Shown: positions 17,901 to 25,996 of the stretch, in pieces
Position numbering within the stretch: position 1 is the first letter of the stretch
Layout: every line of letters starts with the position of its first letter
Assembly (NCBI RefSeq): GCF_024347475.1
Contig: NZ_AP025487.1
Location: forward strand, 744,001-808,000
Length of the DNA: 64,000 nucleotides
Reading direction: 5' to 3'
DNA from: Vibrio fortis
GTDB taxonomy: Bacteria; Pseudomonadota; Gammaproteobacteria; Enterobacterales; Vibrionaceae
Made by a program: the position numbers and the translations under genes
The notes under the pieces: generated by a model
Database searches by the model: none
Told to the model about the DNA's origin: nothing
What the model saw: the letters and a program-made list of their open reading frames with translations, nothing else

Positions 17901-18616
17901 AAGAGGTCGAGTTTACCGAGCCTGCGACCAGCGATCACAATACGCAAGTGATCACTCACTTACTGGAACTTGAGCAGTACGAACTAGAATGGTTACCCGT
18001 TCTACAGCAATTGGTTGATACTGTGCTCAACACCGCTTTAGATGGCAAAAAGCTTAAGCTAAGCGAGAAAAATGCGTCTCAGCGACTGGTTGAGATGGAG
18101 TTCTTATTGCCTATTGAGGTTCTCGCTTCTTCCGAGCTTAACCGTGTTATTCAGTATCATGACCCTCTTTCAGCGAAAGCTGGAGACCTTGGCTTTCACA
18201 CAGTGCAAGGTATGTTGAAAGGCTTTATCGATTTGGTGTTTGAACACGAAGGCAAATATTACGTGCTCGACTGGAAATCGAACCACTTAGGCGATGATGT
18301 GGCGGTTTACCATGGCGAGGCTCTGAAAGGTGCCATGGCTGATCACCGATACGATTTACAGTATCAAATTTATGCCTTGGCTCTGCATCGCTTCTTACGC
18401 AGCCGCATCGCTAATTACAGCTACCAAGAGCATTTTGGCGGTGTTTATTATCTGTTTTTGCGCGGTATGGATGGACAATCTCAGCAGGGAATATTTTCCG
18501 CTAAGCCAAGTGAAGCCATGCTTAACGAAATGGATCAATTGATTGACGGTAAAGTTGTCGATCGCCAAACAACACAGTCAAATGATGACCAAGCTGGACA
18601 AATGGAGCTTATATAA
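14927..18616 (+). CDS. recB: Exodeoxyribonuclease V beta subunit (RecB)
   Basis: The 3'-5' helicase and nuclease subunit of RecBCD, 1,229 residues. Superfamily 1 motifs appear in order: Walker A ASAGTGKTFT near residue 31, TFTEAATAEL near 77, DEFQDTDPLQ near 400, GDPKQAIYGFRGAD near 430, IHKSKGLEYD near 766 and YVALTRA near 826. The C-terminal nuclease domain has GTFLHTLFE near 982 and GFIDLVFE followed by LDWKSNH near 1110, supplying the metal-binding Asp and the catalytic Asp/Lys of the RecB nuclease motif. All key residues are present, so the enzyme should be active. The stop codon overlaps the recD start by one base (TAATG), indicating translational coupling. Confidence 0.98.
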   Translation: MTTTNRDLAITPQALNTMTFPLHGARLIEASAGTGKTFTIAGLYLRLLLGHGTSESGVNGEEPSRHQQPLTVDQILVVTFTEAATAELKDRIRKKIRAAYISFCRGVCVDSKDQFIKDLLEEYDDAKRASAAETLLNAERQMDEAAVYTIHGFCQRMLTQNAFESGSRFDNEFVTDESHLKAQVVADYWRKQFYPLPLQLAGEVRNIWGSPSALLADVNRYLTGAPLKLTVEAMSGDLQSLHNSNLDKIKALKAQWLASQEDFLPIISGSDVNKRSYTKKSLPTWLEAVTTWAQSETHDYQYPDKLEKFAQSVLNEKTPKGTAPCHDVFEAIDTFLAQPADMKAPLLAHAITHCRNMLAAAKEQKQWLSFDDLLTQLSASIDVDEQSLLVERIRTLYPVAMIDEFQDTDPLQYSIFSRIYLNSPQCGLFMIGDPKQAIYGFRGADIFTYIKARNQVSAHYTLGTNWRSSADMVSAVNQVFSHSDSPFIYDDDIPFLPVASSPNADLRQWTLGDKVQPAVTFWLQETEDKPLPKGEYHAAMAEATASQIQTILTASQEQQAHFDNGKGRKSIQAGDIAVLVRTGSEGRLVKTALAEQGIASVYLSNRDSVFVSLVAQDLQRLLQAVLTPENDRALRACLASELFALDAASLDQLNNDEVVWENAVNEFREYRKLWLQRGVLPMLRAVMSKRHLAERLLEEENGERALTDLMHIGELLQQARQELDSDYGLLRWLAEAIIDAQNGLGSNEDDIQRLESERNLVQIVTIHKSKGLEYDLVFLPFVASYREASEGKYYDHATDTTVLDITASDGALAQADKERLAEDLRLIYVALTRAVYGCFIGMAPLRKGRSTKEPTGVHLSAMGYLVQNGKECSIAELQQALSGLESSNDSITLSETPTQHEQPFFAKSEPQPDLQAQELSASIDRAWRITSYSGLVKQGSHGASHDASMEVSGFDIDSADEQDEGELIEPERSIFTFPRGARPGTFLHTLFEEVEFTEPATSDHNTQVITHLLELEQYELEWLPVLQQLVDTVLNTALDGKKLKLSEKNASQRLVEMEFLLPIEVLASSELNRVIQYHDPLSAKAGDLGFHTVQGMLKGFIDLVFEHEGKYYVLDWKSNHLGDDVAVYHGEALKGAMADHRYDLQYQIYALALHRFLRSRIANYSYQEHFGGVYYLFLRGMDGQSQQGIFSAKPSEAMLNEMDQLIDGKVVDRQTTQSNDDQAGQMELI

Positions 18617-20808
18617 TGACACCCATTGATTTACAACAAGCGCCATTGATGGATGTGCTGAAGCTATTGGCAGAGAAAGGCACGATTCGCCAGCTTGACT
18701 ATCAATTTGCTCGCTTTATTGCACAGCAAGCGAATGGTTACTCACAAGAGGCCGATACCGCTCAACAGCTTGGCTTTCTCGCCGGCGTGGTTAGTCATGA
18801 GTTAGGTAAAGGGCATATCTGTATGCAGCTGACAGTAAGTGATCACTATCAATCGAATACACCTGCTGACTTAGCGCAGTTGCTCGGCCTTTACGGAGAC
18901 GCGGCACTACAGCTCAATCAACGTCTGTTGAGTGTGGATTGGCCAGCTATTTTGAACAACTCAAGCTTGGTCGGCACCAGTGCGGCGTGTGTTAAGCCAC
19001 TCATGTTTGACGGGCAACGTGTTTATCTGCAGCGTTATTGGAACTATGAAGTGGTGCTGGCTGAGGCTCTCAATCGCTTGAGTCATCCGGTTGAATTTGA
19101 CCTCGAACAGAAGCGTGCACTGACACAAACGCTTAGTCAGTTATTTGCTCGCAGTTATCACTTTCTTTTTAACGCACTGGTTAAAGCGGAATCGAATGGC
19201 CAAAGCTCACAAGTGCTGCGCCAACAACTGGTTTGTGATCATTTAGATGTTGTGTCTGAAGCTGAGTTGAACTGGAGTGAGATTGATAGAGCTGTAGCCA
19301 GTGCTCGTCAGGTCACTGACCTAAATGTACTCGATGAACTGGTACCTTTGTCCGTATGTCTAAACTGGCAAAAAGTCGCTGCGGCGGTAGCGCTTAGTCG
19401 TCGATTTGCTGTCATTTCTGGTGGCCCTGGTACCGGAAAAACCACCACCGTCGCAAAGCTGTTATCTGCGATGGTAGAGCAATCATTGAACTTGGGTAAA
19501 ACCCCGACCATTAAATTGGTTGCGCCAACAGGTAAAGCGGCAGCGCGTTTGACCGAGTCGATTGGTAAGGCGATTGATCAACTGCCAGTTGAGCCCATCG
19601 TCAAAGAGAACATTCCAACGGAATCGAGTACCTTGCACCGCTTACTTGGGGCCATTCCAAACCGAGCTGAGTTTAGGCACCACCGTCGAAACCCGCTGCA
19701 TTTGGATATTCTAGTAGTCGATGAAGCGTCAATGGTCGACCTCTCGATGATGTATAAGCTGGTGGATGCATTGCCTCCACATGCGCGGTTGATTCTGCTC
19801 GGAGATAAAGATCAATTAGCCTCAGTTGAAGCCGGTGCCGTGTTGGGTGATATTTGCGCCTTTAATGCGAACGGCTATAGTACACCTCAAGGTAGTTTGA
19901 TTGCTGAACTGACTGGGTTTGAAGCTGTATCTCGCAACAGAGTAAGACAAAACCATATGGCTTTGGCTCCAGCCGTCGCTGATAGTCTATGTATGCTGCA
20001 AAAGAGTTACCGCTTTGATGCTCGCTCTGGCATTGGACAACTAGCGAAGGCGATCAATGCCGGTTCGGCTTCTCAAGTCGATTTGGTATTAAACAAAGGC
20101 TTTGCGGATATTGAACATCACTCACTCTCTAGTGATAGTTATAACCTGATGCTTCGAACTCTAGTGAATGAATATGGTGCGTATTTAAACTGTATCCACC
20201 AACCATTGACTGAGGATGAGAAACAAGAGGATCGCGCGAAACAAGCTCTCGATCTCTTCAGCCAATGTCGACTGCTTTGTGCTGTGCGTGATGGGGATTT
20301 TGGTGTCGCAGGGTTAAACCAGCGCATTGAACGAGCATTAGCTGCAAGACGTTTAATACAGCCGCATAATGAAGAGCTTTGGTATCACGGCCGCCCTGTA
20401 ATGGTGACACGAAACGATCATGGTCTTGGTTTATATAATGGTGATATTGGCCTGTGTATGCTGGACTCTACGGTTTCTGAAGAGGGTGCTTCACCAAGGC
20501 TTAAGGTTTACTTTGAGTTGCCTGATGGAAGCGTAAAAGCCGTGCTGCCTAGCCGAGTGCCTGAGCATGAGACGGCCTATGCGATGACGATCCATAAATC
20601 TCAAGGTAGTGAATTTGATTTAACCTTGATGATACTGCCACCGGAGTTCAGCCCAATCTTAACACGTGAGCTTATCTATACTGGAGTGACGCGTGCTAAA
20701 TCTCGCTTGATGATGTTCAGCGATAGTTCGGTATTTAAGCGAAGTATTAAGGTGAAAACTCAACGAGTGAGTGGGTTGGCGGTACGTTTGGGGCGTGGTG
20801 ATGTCTAA
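18616..20808 (+). CDS. recD: Exodeoxyribonuclease V alpha subunit (RecD)
   Basis: The 5'-3' helicase subunit of RecBCD. At 730 residues it is about 120 longer than E. coli RecD, a difference spread over several insertions, including around residues 430-460 and 490-545. Walker A GGPGTGKTTT lies near residue 268, Walker B VVDEASMVD near 367, and the C-terminal motifs AMTIHKSQGSEFD near 656 and YTGVTRAKSRL near 693. It overlaps recB by one base and ends 22 bases before a terminator. Confidence 0.97.
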   Translation: MTPIDLQQAPLMDVLKLLAEKGTIRQLDYQFARFIAQQANGYSQEADTAQQLGFLAGVVSHELGKGHICMQLTVSDHYQSNTPADLAQLLGLYGDAALQLNQRLLSVDWPAILNNSSLVGTSAACVKPLMFDGQRVYLQRYWNYEVVLAEALNRLSHPVEFDLEQKRALTQTLSQLFARSYHFLFNALVKAESNGQSSQVLRQQLVCDHLDVVSEAELNWSEIDRAVASARQVTDLNVLDELVPLSVCLNWQKVAAAVALSRRFAVISGGPGTGKTTTVAKLLSAMVEQSLNLGKTPTIKLVAPTGKAAARLTESIGKAIDQLPVEPIVKENIPTESSTLHRLLGAIPNRAEFRHHRRNPLHLDILVVDEASMVDLSMMYKLVDALPPHARLILLGDKDQLASVEAGAVLGDICAFNANGYSTPQGSLIAELTGFEAVSRNRVRQNHMALAPAVADSLCMLQKSYRFDARSGIGQLAKAINAGSASQVDLVLNKGFADIEHHSLSSDSYNLMLRTLVNEYGAYLNCIHQPLTEDEKQEDRAKQALDLFSQCRLLCAVRDGDFGVAGLNQRIERALAARRLIQPHNEELWYHGRPVMVTRNDHGLGLYNGDIGLCMLDSTVSEEGASPRLKVYFELPDGSVKAVLPSRVPEHETAYAMTIHKSQGSEFDLTLMILPPEFSPILTRELIYTGVTRAKSRLMMFSDSSVFKRSIKVKTQRVSGLAVRLGRGDV

Positions 20809-20830
20809 AGGAGTCGGAAAATTATGATAG

Positions 20831-20857
20831 GAAGCAGCCATCCGTGGTTGCTTCTTT
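20831..20857 (+). terminator. Terminator after recD
   Basis: Ten-pair stem GAAGCAGCCA / TGGTTGCTTC (one G-U) with a TCCG loop, followed by TTTG. The short T run makes it moderate. On the other strand it would end a small minus-strand gene stopping at 20868. Confidence 0.65.
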
Positions 20858-20867
20858 GAGCCAAGAC

Positions 20868-21059
20868 CTAGCAGTCTTTACTCAGAAAGGCTCTTGTAAA
20901 AGAGATATGGTTTATCTTGTATTTTGCTTGGCAGTTCAAGATAAACTCCTTCAAGTTGTCAGTCACTGGGAAAACACAGTGGACATCTAACCCTTCAAGA
21001 AATTGGTTGTCAGCCATATCCCAAAAACTTTGTAGCGAATTACAAATAACGGTTCTCAT
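20868..21059 (-). CDS. Possible small hypothetical protein
   Basis: A 63-residue reading frame on the minus strand, starting at ATG 21059 with AAAGAG 9 bases upstream and stopping 14 bases before a hairpin that could end it. The sequence begins MRTVICNSLQSFWDM and shows ordinary protein composition (VHCVFPVTDNLKEF in the middle), but I do not recognise it. It could be a true small gene, a remnant of a longer one, or chance; an overlapping plus-strand frame exists too. The codon use is more A/T-rich than in the neighbouring rec genes. Confidence 0.35.
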   Translation of the reverse strand: MRTVICNSLQSFWDMADNQFLEGLDVHCVFPVTDNLKEFILNCQAKYKINHISFTRAFLSKDC

Positions 21060-21356
21060 ATCAATATGCTCTTTTTGCTTTTTGTTATTAACGGGCATAG
21101 CCAAAGTTTAAGCCTGCGATGTTAAAGTTATAGCAATCCGTGCAAGTCCCCATGCCGAGGCATAGACGATTCCAATCAATGTTTACTGAGAATGTAAATC
21201 GACCAAATTCTATACAATTATCACTGTGAATAAAAGTGCATACTTGATAAATCTCATATAGTAATCGATTACATTTGCAATCAATTTCTACCTAAAGTGA
21301 GAATCGGCACAAAATTTAAATTTTTGGTGCTGAAAGCCTGAGCAAAAACATCAATG
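21060..21356. other. Gap between the small reading frame and argA
   Basis: About 300 bases without a supportable gene. It contains a small ATGCC-GAG-GCAT hairpin near 21152 and a perfect 12-base palindrome at 21261-21272. It is A/T-rich, and I see no good argA terminator in it. Confidence 0.5.
21261..21272. promoter_or_regulatory. Palindrome resembling a LacI-family operator
   Basis: GTAATCGATTAC is a perfect 12-base palindrome with the central CG and the AANCGNTT core typical of LacI/PurR-family operators. It lies downstream of argA and about 200 bases upstream of the small minus-strand reading frame, so no clear target gene is attached. Confidence 0.35.
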
Positions 21357-22694
21357 CTAGACATTCAACGCCAGTATTTTTGACTTGCGCTGGTAGTTGT
21401 AGAGCCCCTGTTTCTCCATTGGCAGTTCATCGACACCAATCTCGTAAAAACCTTGTTCTCTAAACCAGTGCAGACTGTGAGTCGTCAGTACAAAAATCTG
21501 ATCAATATCCTGAGATTTAGATTGATGTCTCATGTAGTTGAGCAGCAATTGCCCACGGTTGCCATCTCGGTAGTCTGGGTGAATAGCAACGCACGCCATC
21601 TCGGCCATATGATCTTCTGGGTAACTGTATAGTGCGGCACAACCGATGATCAGCCCATCTTTCTCGATGATGGTGAAACGGTGAATCTCTTGTTCGAGCT
21701 GCTCACGAGAACGACGAACCAAAATGCCTTGCTCTTCAAGAGGACGAATGAGGTCGAAGATACCACCGATATCATCGATTTGTGCTTGTCTGACTTGTTC
21801 AGCACTCGCCATAACGACTTGTGTACCGATACCATCGAACGAGAAGAGCTCTTGGATAAGAGCACCGTCAAGTTTGTAACTCACTAAGTGACAACGTGGT
21901 ACACCAGCACGACAAGCGGCAATGGCACCCTTTAAAAATCGTTGAGTACCGCTGCTCATGTCTTGAGCAGGATCTTGTGACTCCATTAGGCGATCGAGTA
22001 TCTGTTTAGCGTCTTTTGGGAAAAGTTCTGCGAGTACATTGCCATCGCTATCGATAACCCCTTGCTCAGAGCAAAACCCAATTAACTTATCTGCTTTGAG
22101 GCGAATCGCGACTTGAGTTGCCACCTCTTCGGAAAGTAGGTTGAAGCTTTCACCCGTTACTGAGCTGGCAATCGGGCCGAGCAGAACAATAGAGCCTTGG
22201 TCGAGGGTACGGTTGATTCCTTCAATATCAATACGACGGATTCTTCCGCTGTGGCAATAATCGGTGCCATCATCGACCCCAAGTGGTTGCGCGGTGACGA
22301 AGTTACCACTCATGACATTCAGTTGAGTTCCGGCCATCGGGGTGTTGTTTAAACTCATTGACAGTCGAGCTGTGATTGCAAGCTGCAATTGTCCCGCAGC
22401 TTGCATGGCAACCCCCAATGCATACTCATCAGTAACGCGGACATTCTTGTGATAAGGAGTGTAGCAATCTTGTTTTGACAGTAGTTCGTTAATTTGAGGA
22501 CGAGCACCATGAACCAGAACGATCTTTACACCTAGGCTGTGAAGTAGGGCAATATCATTGATAATATTACCGAAGTTTCGATCGGCTACTGCTTCGCCTC
22601 CCAGCATGATAACCATGGTTTTTCCACGGTGAGCATTAACGTAGGGGGTCGATTGTCTGAATCCTTTAACTAAGGCGGTACTTCTTAATTTCAC
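21357..22694 (-). CDS. argA: Amino-acid N-acetyltransferase (N-acetylglutamate synthase)
   Basis: First step of arginine synthesis, acetyl-CoA + glutamate. The 445 residues show the two-domain ArgA layout: an amino-acid-kinase fold at residues about 20-290 ([36 protein letters not shown]), which binds the feedback inhibitor arginine, and a GNAT acetyltransferase domain from about 300 ([31 protein letters not shown]). Divergent from a DUF2850 gene with 163 bases between. A/T-rich dyads resembling ARG boxes lie there, so ArgR control is likely. Confidence 0.97.
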   Translation of the reverse strand: MKLRSTALVKGFRQSTPYVNAHRGKTMVIMLGGEAVADRNFGNIINDIALLHSLGVKIVLVHGARPQINELLSKQDCYTPYHKNVRVTDEYALGVAMQAAGQLQLAITARLSMSLNNTPMAGTQLNVMSGNFVTAQPLGVDDGTDYCHSGRIRRIDIEGINRTLDQGSIVLLGPIASSVTGESFNLLSEEVATQVAIRLKADKLIGFCSEQGVIDSDGNVLAELFPKDAKQILDRLMESQDPAQDMSSGTQRFLKGAIAACRAGVPRCHLVSYKLDGALIQELFSFDGIGTQVVMASAEQVRQAQIDDIGGIFDLIRPLEEQGILVRRSREQLEQEIHRFTIIEKDGLIIGCAALYSYPEDHMAEMACVAIHPDYRDGNRGQLLLNYMRHQSKSQDIDQIFVLTTHSLHWFREQGFYEIGVDELPMEKQGLYNYQRKSKILALNV

Positions 22695-22755
22695 AGAGAG
22701 AATCCGTTCTGGTTATTTATTCTTAAATCTAACATTTTTATTCAAATTTAAACAA

Positions 22756-22803
22756 GAGTATTTTTGGAATAAACAGCAAACTATTTTAAAGAATACTTTA
22801 TTC
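22756..22803. promoter_or_regulatory. Candidate ArgR boxes upstream of argA
   Basis: GAATA-CTT-TATTC at 22791-22803 is a perfect short dyad like the core of an ARG box, and GAGTATTTTTGGAATA at 22756-22771 is a weaker one. Their centres are about 33 bases apart, wider than the usual 21-base tandem, so the call is tentative. Confidence 0.35.
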
Positions 22804-22857
22804 CGTAATCTTGTTGGGTGTAAAATGTCAGTTGCTTCAAATTGAGTAGTAATAGTT

Positions 22858-23328
22858 ATGCAAGCCCCAGTAAGTAAGAACAAAATCGACGACATCACGA
22901 AGAGCTTGTATAGCGAGGCGGATAAGCAAAAGAATGCCAACTTCAAACGTAAGTTTGTCGAGCGCAGTTTAATGCTATTGGCACTGGTAGGCTCGATCGC
23001 TGTAGTGATCTTGTATCAAGATGTTTTCGCTCGTATGCAGGCGGCATCAACGCCTAAGAGTATGATTTACGGCACTTGGGTAGAACAAAATGTCGCGCAT
23101 TACGCAACCGATGAGTTCGTATTGAATGAGCGAGGCGTTTCTGTTGCTGGCTCTATCATTGCGACGGATTTTGCCTTTGATGGTAACTACTTTGAATATC
23201 GTTCTGCAGGGAAGACTCATCGTTTTAAGATGGTTAATTCCGATAATACCGAGATGAGACTAGACTCAGGTGCCTATTACAATCCCGTCTTTCGTTTAAA
23301 GGGCTATAACGACCATTCAGTTCGTTAG
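22858..23328 (+). CDS. DUF2850-family membrane-anchored protein
   Basis: 156 residues: a basic N-terminal cytoplasmic stretch, one membrane helix at residues about 37-54 (LMLLALVGSIAVVILY), and a roughly 100-residue outer domain containing YGTWVEQNVAHYATDEF and IIATDFAFDGNYFEY. I recognise this as the DUF2850 protein found next to argA in vibrios. Function is unknown. It is divergent from argA and followed by mltA on the same strand. Confidence 0.8.
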   Translation: MQAPVSKNKIDDITKSLYSEADKQKNANFKRKFVERSLMLLALVGSIAVVILYQDVFARMQAASTPKSMIYGTWVEQNVAHYATDEFVLNERGVSVAGSIIATDFAFDGNYFEYRSAGKTHRFKMVNSDNTEMRLDSGAYYNPVFRLKGYNDHSVR

Positions 23329-23409
23329 GTTATCTTACTGTAAACTCTTACAAACTTAGATTGTGTTATTCAGCTGTTTTTGTCATCCTCGTTGCATAGA
23401 AATTTTAGG

Positions 23410-24522
23410 ATGATTCTTGTGATTAAAAAATGGCTCCCTCTGGTTTCGGCCTCTGTATTATTCGGCTGTGCACAACCGACAGACCGCGCTCAACAATATC
23501 TTGATGATGAATTTCCTCGCATCTTAAATAAGGTTGAGCAAATTGAAACCAACGCGCCTAGAGACTACACGGCTTTTTCTGAGCAAGCTGAGATGGTGGT
23601 TTCTAAGTCCCCCTCTATGGCAAAAATCTACCAACCTTTGTACCAGCAATTGAATGAGTGGGCGTTACAGAGTGGTAATCCACAAGATCTCGCAAATTAT
23701 GGTGTTCAAGCTGCACAGCTAGGTGGTGGAGACAAGCAAGGTAATGTTCTATTCACTGGCTATTTCTCCCCTGTCATGGAACTGCGCCATGAGCCGAACG
23801 AAGAGTACCGTTACCCTGTTTATGCGTTACCTAACTGTGGTCAAGAGTGTCCAACTCGTGCGGAAATCTACGATGGCGCACTAGACGGACTAGGACTTGA
23901 ACTTGGCTATGCCGCGAATCGTATCGATCCATTTATGATGGAAGTTCAGGGCAGTGGCTTTGTGCATTTTGGCGACGATGATACTCTCGAGTACTTTGCT
24001 TATGCTGGAAAAAACAACAAGGCGTATGTGAGCATTGGCCGTGTATTGATTGAACTTGGGCTGGTACCTCGTGAAAAGATGTCTCTTAAAGCCATTAAAG
24101 AGTGGGTGTTGGCAAATGATCCAGAAGTGGTGAAAGAGCTTCTAGAACAGAACCCATCTTTTGTTTTCTTCCAAGCGAATGAAGACTTGTCGGTAATGGG
24201 GAGTGCGGGTATTCCATTGTTACCAATGGCAGCCGTTGCTGGTGACCGTTCTATCTTGCCGATGGGCACACCTATTTTGGCAGAAGTTCCGCTTCTTAAT
24301 GCCGATGGCACCTGGAGTGGGGCACATCAATTACGATTATTACTGGTACTTGATACTGGTGGTGCAGTGAAGCAGAACCACCTTGACCTTTACCATGGTA
24401 TGGGCGCTAGAGCGGGTACGGAAGCTGGGCACTACAAGCACTTTGGTCGAGTTTGGAAGCTTGGCTTAGACGGCAGTGCAACTGAAGCTCCATGGGCATT
24501 GCCTCCTGAGAAGGCAGAGTAA
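23410..24522 (+). CDS. mltA: Membrane-bound lytic murein transglycosylase A
   Basis: Outer-membrane lipoprotein that cleaves the MurNAc-GlcNAc bond with formation of 1,6-anhydro-muropeptides. The ATG at 23410 (preceded by TAGGA) gives a 370-residue protein with a short signal ending in LFGC, a lipobox. The MltA-specific domain includes GNVLFTGYFSPVMELR and PFMMEVQGSGFVHF. The C-terminal 3D domain shows LLLVLDTGGAV followed by HLDLYHGMGARAGTEAG, with the catalytic Asp region near residue 317. It ends at a strong terminator. The anhydro-muropeptides it releases are the substrate of AmpG, encoded 5 kb further on. Confidence 0.95.
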   Translation: MILVIKKWLPLVSASVLFGCAQPTDRAQQYLDDEFPRILNKVEQIETNAPRDYTAFSEQAEMVVSKSPSMAKIYQPLYQQLNEWALQSGNPQDLANYGVQAAQLGGGDKQGNVLFTGYFSPVMELRHEPNEEYRYPVYALPNCGQECPTRAEIYDGALDGLGLELGYAANRIDPFMMEVQGSGFVHFGDDDTLEYFAYAGKNNKAYVSIGRVLIELGLVPREKMSLKAIKEWVLANDPEVVKELLEQNPSFVFFQANEDLSVMGSAGIPLLPMAAVAGDRSILPMGTPILAEVPLLNADGTWSGAHQLRLLLVLDTGGAVKQNHLDLYHGMGARAGTEAGHYKHFGRVWKLGLDGSATEAPWALPPEKAE

Positions 24523-24569
24523 TAGCGCTCGTTGAACTACGGCGGCTAATCCCCTAGACTTTTTATTCA

Positions 24570-24600
24570 AGAGTGCGTATAAAACGCACTCTTTCTTTTT
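24570..24600 (+). terminator. Terminator of mltA
   Basis: Stem AGAGTGCGT / ACGCACTCT (24570-24578 with 24584-24592), followed by TTCTTTTTC. Confidence 0.9.
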
Positions 24601-24625
24601 CTAATGCAATAAATTGGCGGCAACA

Positions 24626-25435
24626 ATGCGTGAATTGACCACACCAGCTTCTGAAAATTATGACCAACGATTTGGCGGAACTCGTCGCCTATATGGCAAT
24701 AGCGAAGTTGAAATCTTAAGAGCGGCACACGTGTGTGTGGTTGGTATTGGTGGTGTGGGTTCATGGGCTGTTGAAGCTTTAGCTCGTACTGGCGTTGGTG
24801 AGTTGACTCTGATCGATATGGATGATGTGTGCGTGACCAACATTAACCGTCAGATCCATGCGATGACAGGTACGGTTGGTCAAAGCAAAATTGAGGTTAT
24901 GGCTGAGCGCGTTAAGTTGATTAACCCTGAGTGTAAAGTGAATCTGATTGATGACTTTATCGGCCCTGACAATCAAGCGGAATACATCACCAAAGAATTC
25001 GACTATGTACTGGATGCGATCGATAGCATGAAAGCAAAAGCGTCTCTGTTAGCGTATTGTCGAAGCAACAAAATCAAGGTGATTACAACGGGTGGTGCTG
25101 GTGGTCAAGTTGACCCAACCCAGATTCAAGTTGCTGATTTAACTAAGACGATTCAAGATCCATTAGCTAAGAAATTGAAAGACACATTGCGTCGTCACCA
25201 TAACTTCCCGAAGAACCCTGCACGTAAGTTTGGTATAGAGTGTGTATTCTCAACGGAGCAACTAAAGTACCCGCAAGCTGATGGCAGTGTTTGTGCAGCA
25301 AAAGCAACAGCGGAAGGTCCTAAACGTATGGACTGCGCAACGGGCTTTGGTGCCGCAACAGTGGTCACGGCGACCTTTGGTTTTGTAGCGGTATCGCGCA
25401 TTGTTGAAAAGCTGATTCAGAAGTACAAGAAGTAG
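24626..25435 (+). CDS. tcdA: tRNA threonylcarbamoyladenosine dehydratase TcdA (CsdL)
   Basis: Converts t6A37 in tRNA to its cyclic form (ct6A) with ATP; an E1-like adenylating enzyme. The ATG at 24626 gives 269 residues, matching E. coli TcdA (268); a TTG at 24614 is less likely. The Rossmann nucleotide-binding motif VVGIGGVGSWAVE lies near residue 36. NINRQIHAMTGTVGQSK and YVLDAIDSMKAK are typical of the ThiF/MoeB family. It is followed after 9 bases by csdE, the sulfur acceptor partner of the CsdA desulfurase, which supplies the enzyme functionally. Confidence 0.95.
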   Translation: MRELTTPASENYDQRFGGTRRLYGNSEVEILRAAHVCVVGIGGVGSWAVEALARTGVGELTLIDMDDVCVTNINRQIHAMTGTVGQSKIEVMAERVKLINPECKVNLIDDFIGPDNQAEYITKEFDYVLDAIDSMKAKASLLAYCRSNKIKVITTGGAGGQVDPTQIQVADLTKTIQDPLAKKLKDTLRRHHNFPKNPARKFGIECVFSTEQLKYPQADGSVCAAKATAEGPKRMDCATGFGAATVVTATFGFVAVSRIVEKLIQKYKK

Positions 25436-25444
25436 GAGCAACTG

Positions 25445-25873
25445 ATGCATTCATTTCCAGATTCTCCTTTTGGTGTTGCGATTACTAGTGATGATATTGT
25501 TGAGAAAATGGCCACGTTTCACGGCTGGGAAGATCGCTATCGCCAAGTAATTCAATGGGGGAAAAAGCTTCCTCAGATGCCTGAAGAGTTGAAAAGTGAA
25601 CAAGTGACAGTGGCGGGTTGCGAAAGCCAAGTGTGGTTGGTTGCTCAGCAAGACGGGGATGTTTGGCATTTCTGCGCTGATTCTGATGCACGAATTGTTC
25701 GCGGGTTGATTGCTCTTGTGATGGCAGCCTTTGATGGTAAAACATCACAACAGATCCAAGCTTTCGATATTGATGATTACTTCGCAAAAATCGGTTTGGT
25801 TGATCACCTGAGCCCTTCTCGTGGCAATGGTCTAAAAGCGATTGTTGAACAGATAAAGCAGCTGACTAATTAG
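25445..25873 (+). CDS. csdE: Cysteine desulfurase sulfur acceptor subunit CsdE
   Basis: Takes the persulfide sulfur from CsdA and passes it on, with TcdA as a partner. 142 residues of the SufE-like fold; the acceptor cysteine is in VAGCESQVWL near residue 59, and DARIVRGLIALVM follows as in SufE/CsdE. It is co-transcribed with tcdA. The partner desulfurase gene csdA lies next door on the opposite strand, converging on it. Confidence 0.95.
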   Translation: MHSFPDSPFGVAITSDDIVEKMATFHGWEDRYRQVIQWGKKLPQMPEELKSEQVTVAGCESQVWLVAQQDGDVWHFCADSDARIVRGLIALVMAAFDGKTSQQIQAFDIDDYFAKIGLVDHLSPSRGNGLKAIVEQIKQLTN

Positions 25874-25887
25874 TAGAATAGAAACGA

Positions 25888-25920
25888 AAAGGGTTGGCCT
25901 TCTAAGCCAACCCTTTCTAT
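25888..25920. terminator. Bidirectional terminator between csdE and csdA
   Basis: Stem AAAGGGTTGGC / GCCAACCCTTT (25888-25898 with 25906-25916) with a 7-base loop, A-rich before and T-rich after, between converging genes. The stem shares nine bases with the terminator at 62803-62830. Confidence 0.9.
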
Positions 25921-25924
25921 ATTT

Positions 25925-25996
25925 TACTCGCTTACTCGCTTACTCGCTTACTCGCTTACTCGCTTACTCGCTTACTCGCTTACTCGCTTATTCGCT
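25925..25996. repeat. Tandem 8-bp repeat, nine units
   Basis: Eight perfect copies of TACTCGCT followed by one TATTCGCT. The array begins 5 bases after the csdE/csdA terminator region and its last bases overlap the csdA stop codon (CTA, 25995-25997). It should vary in copy number between strains. Confidence 0.97.

Noticed and set aside
20917..21111. Plus-strand 64-codon frame between recD and argA
   Set aside because: It overlaps the minus-strand candidate, lacks a ribosome site, and looks like a non-coding hydrophobic frame.
24523..24613. tRNA gene between mltA and tcdA
   Set aside because: The interval holds only a terminator hairpin; no cloverleaf or T-loop sequence is present. E. coli has tRNA genes near mltA, so I looked.
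25925..25996. Possible CRISPR array
   Set aside because: Units are 8 bases and directly adjacent with no spacers; no cas genes nearby. It is a microsatellite. The same applies to 62840-62916.
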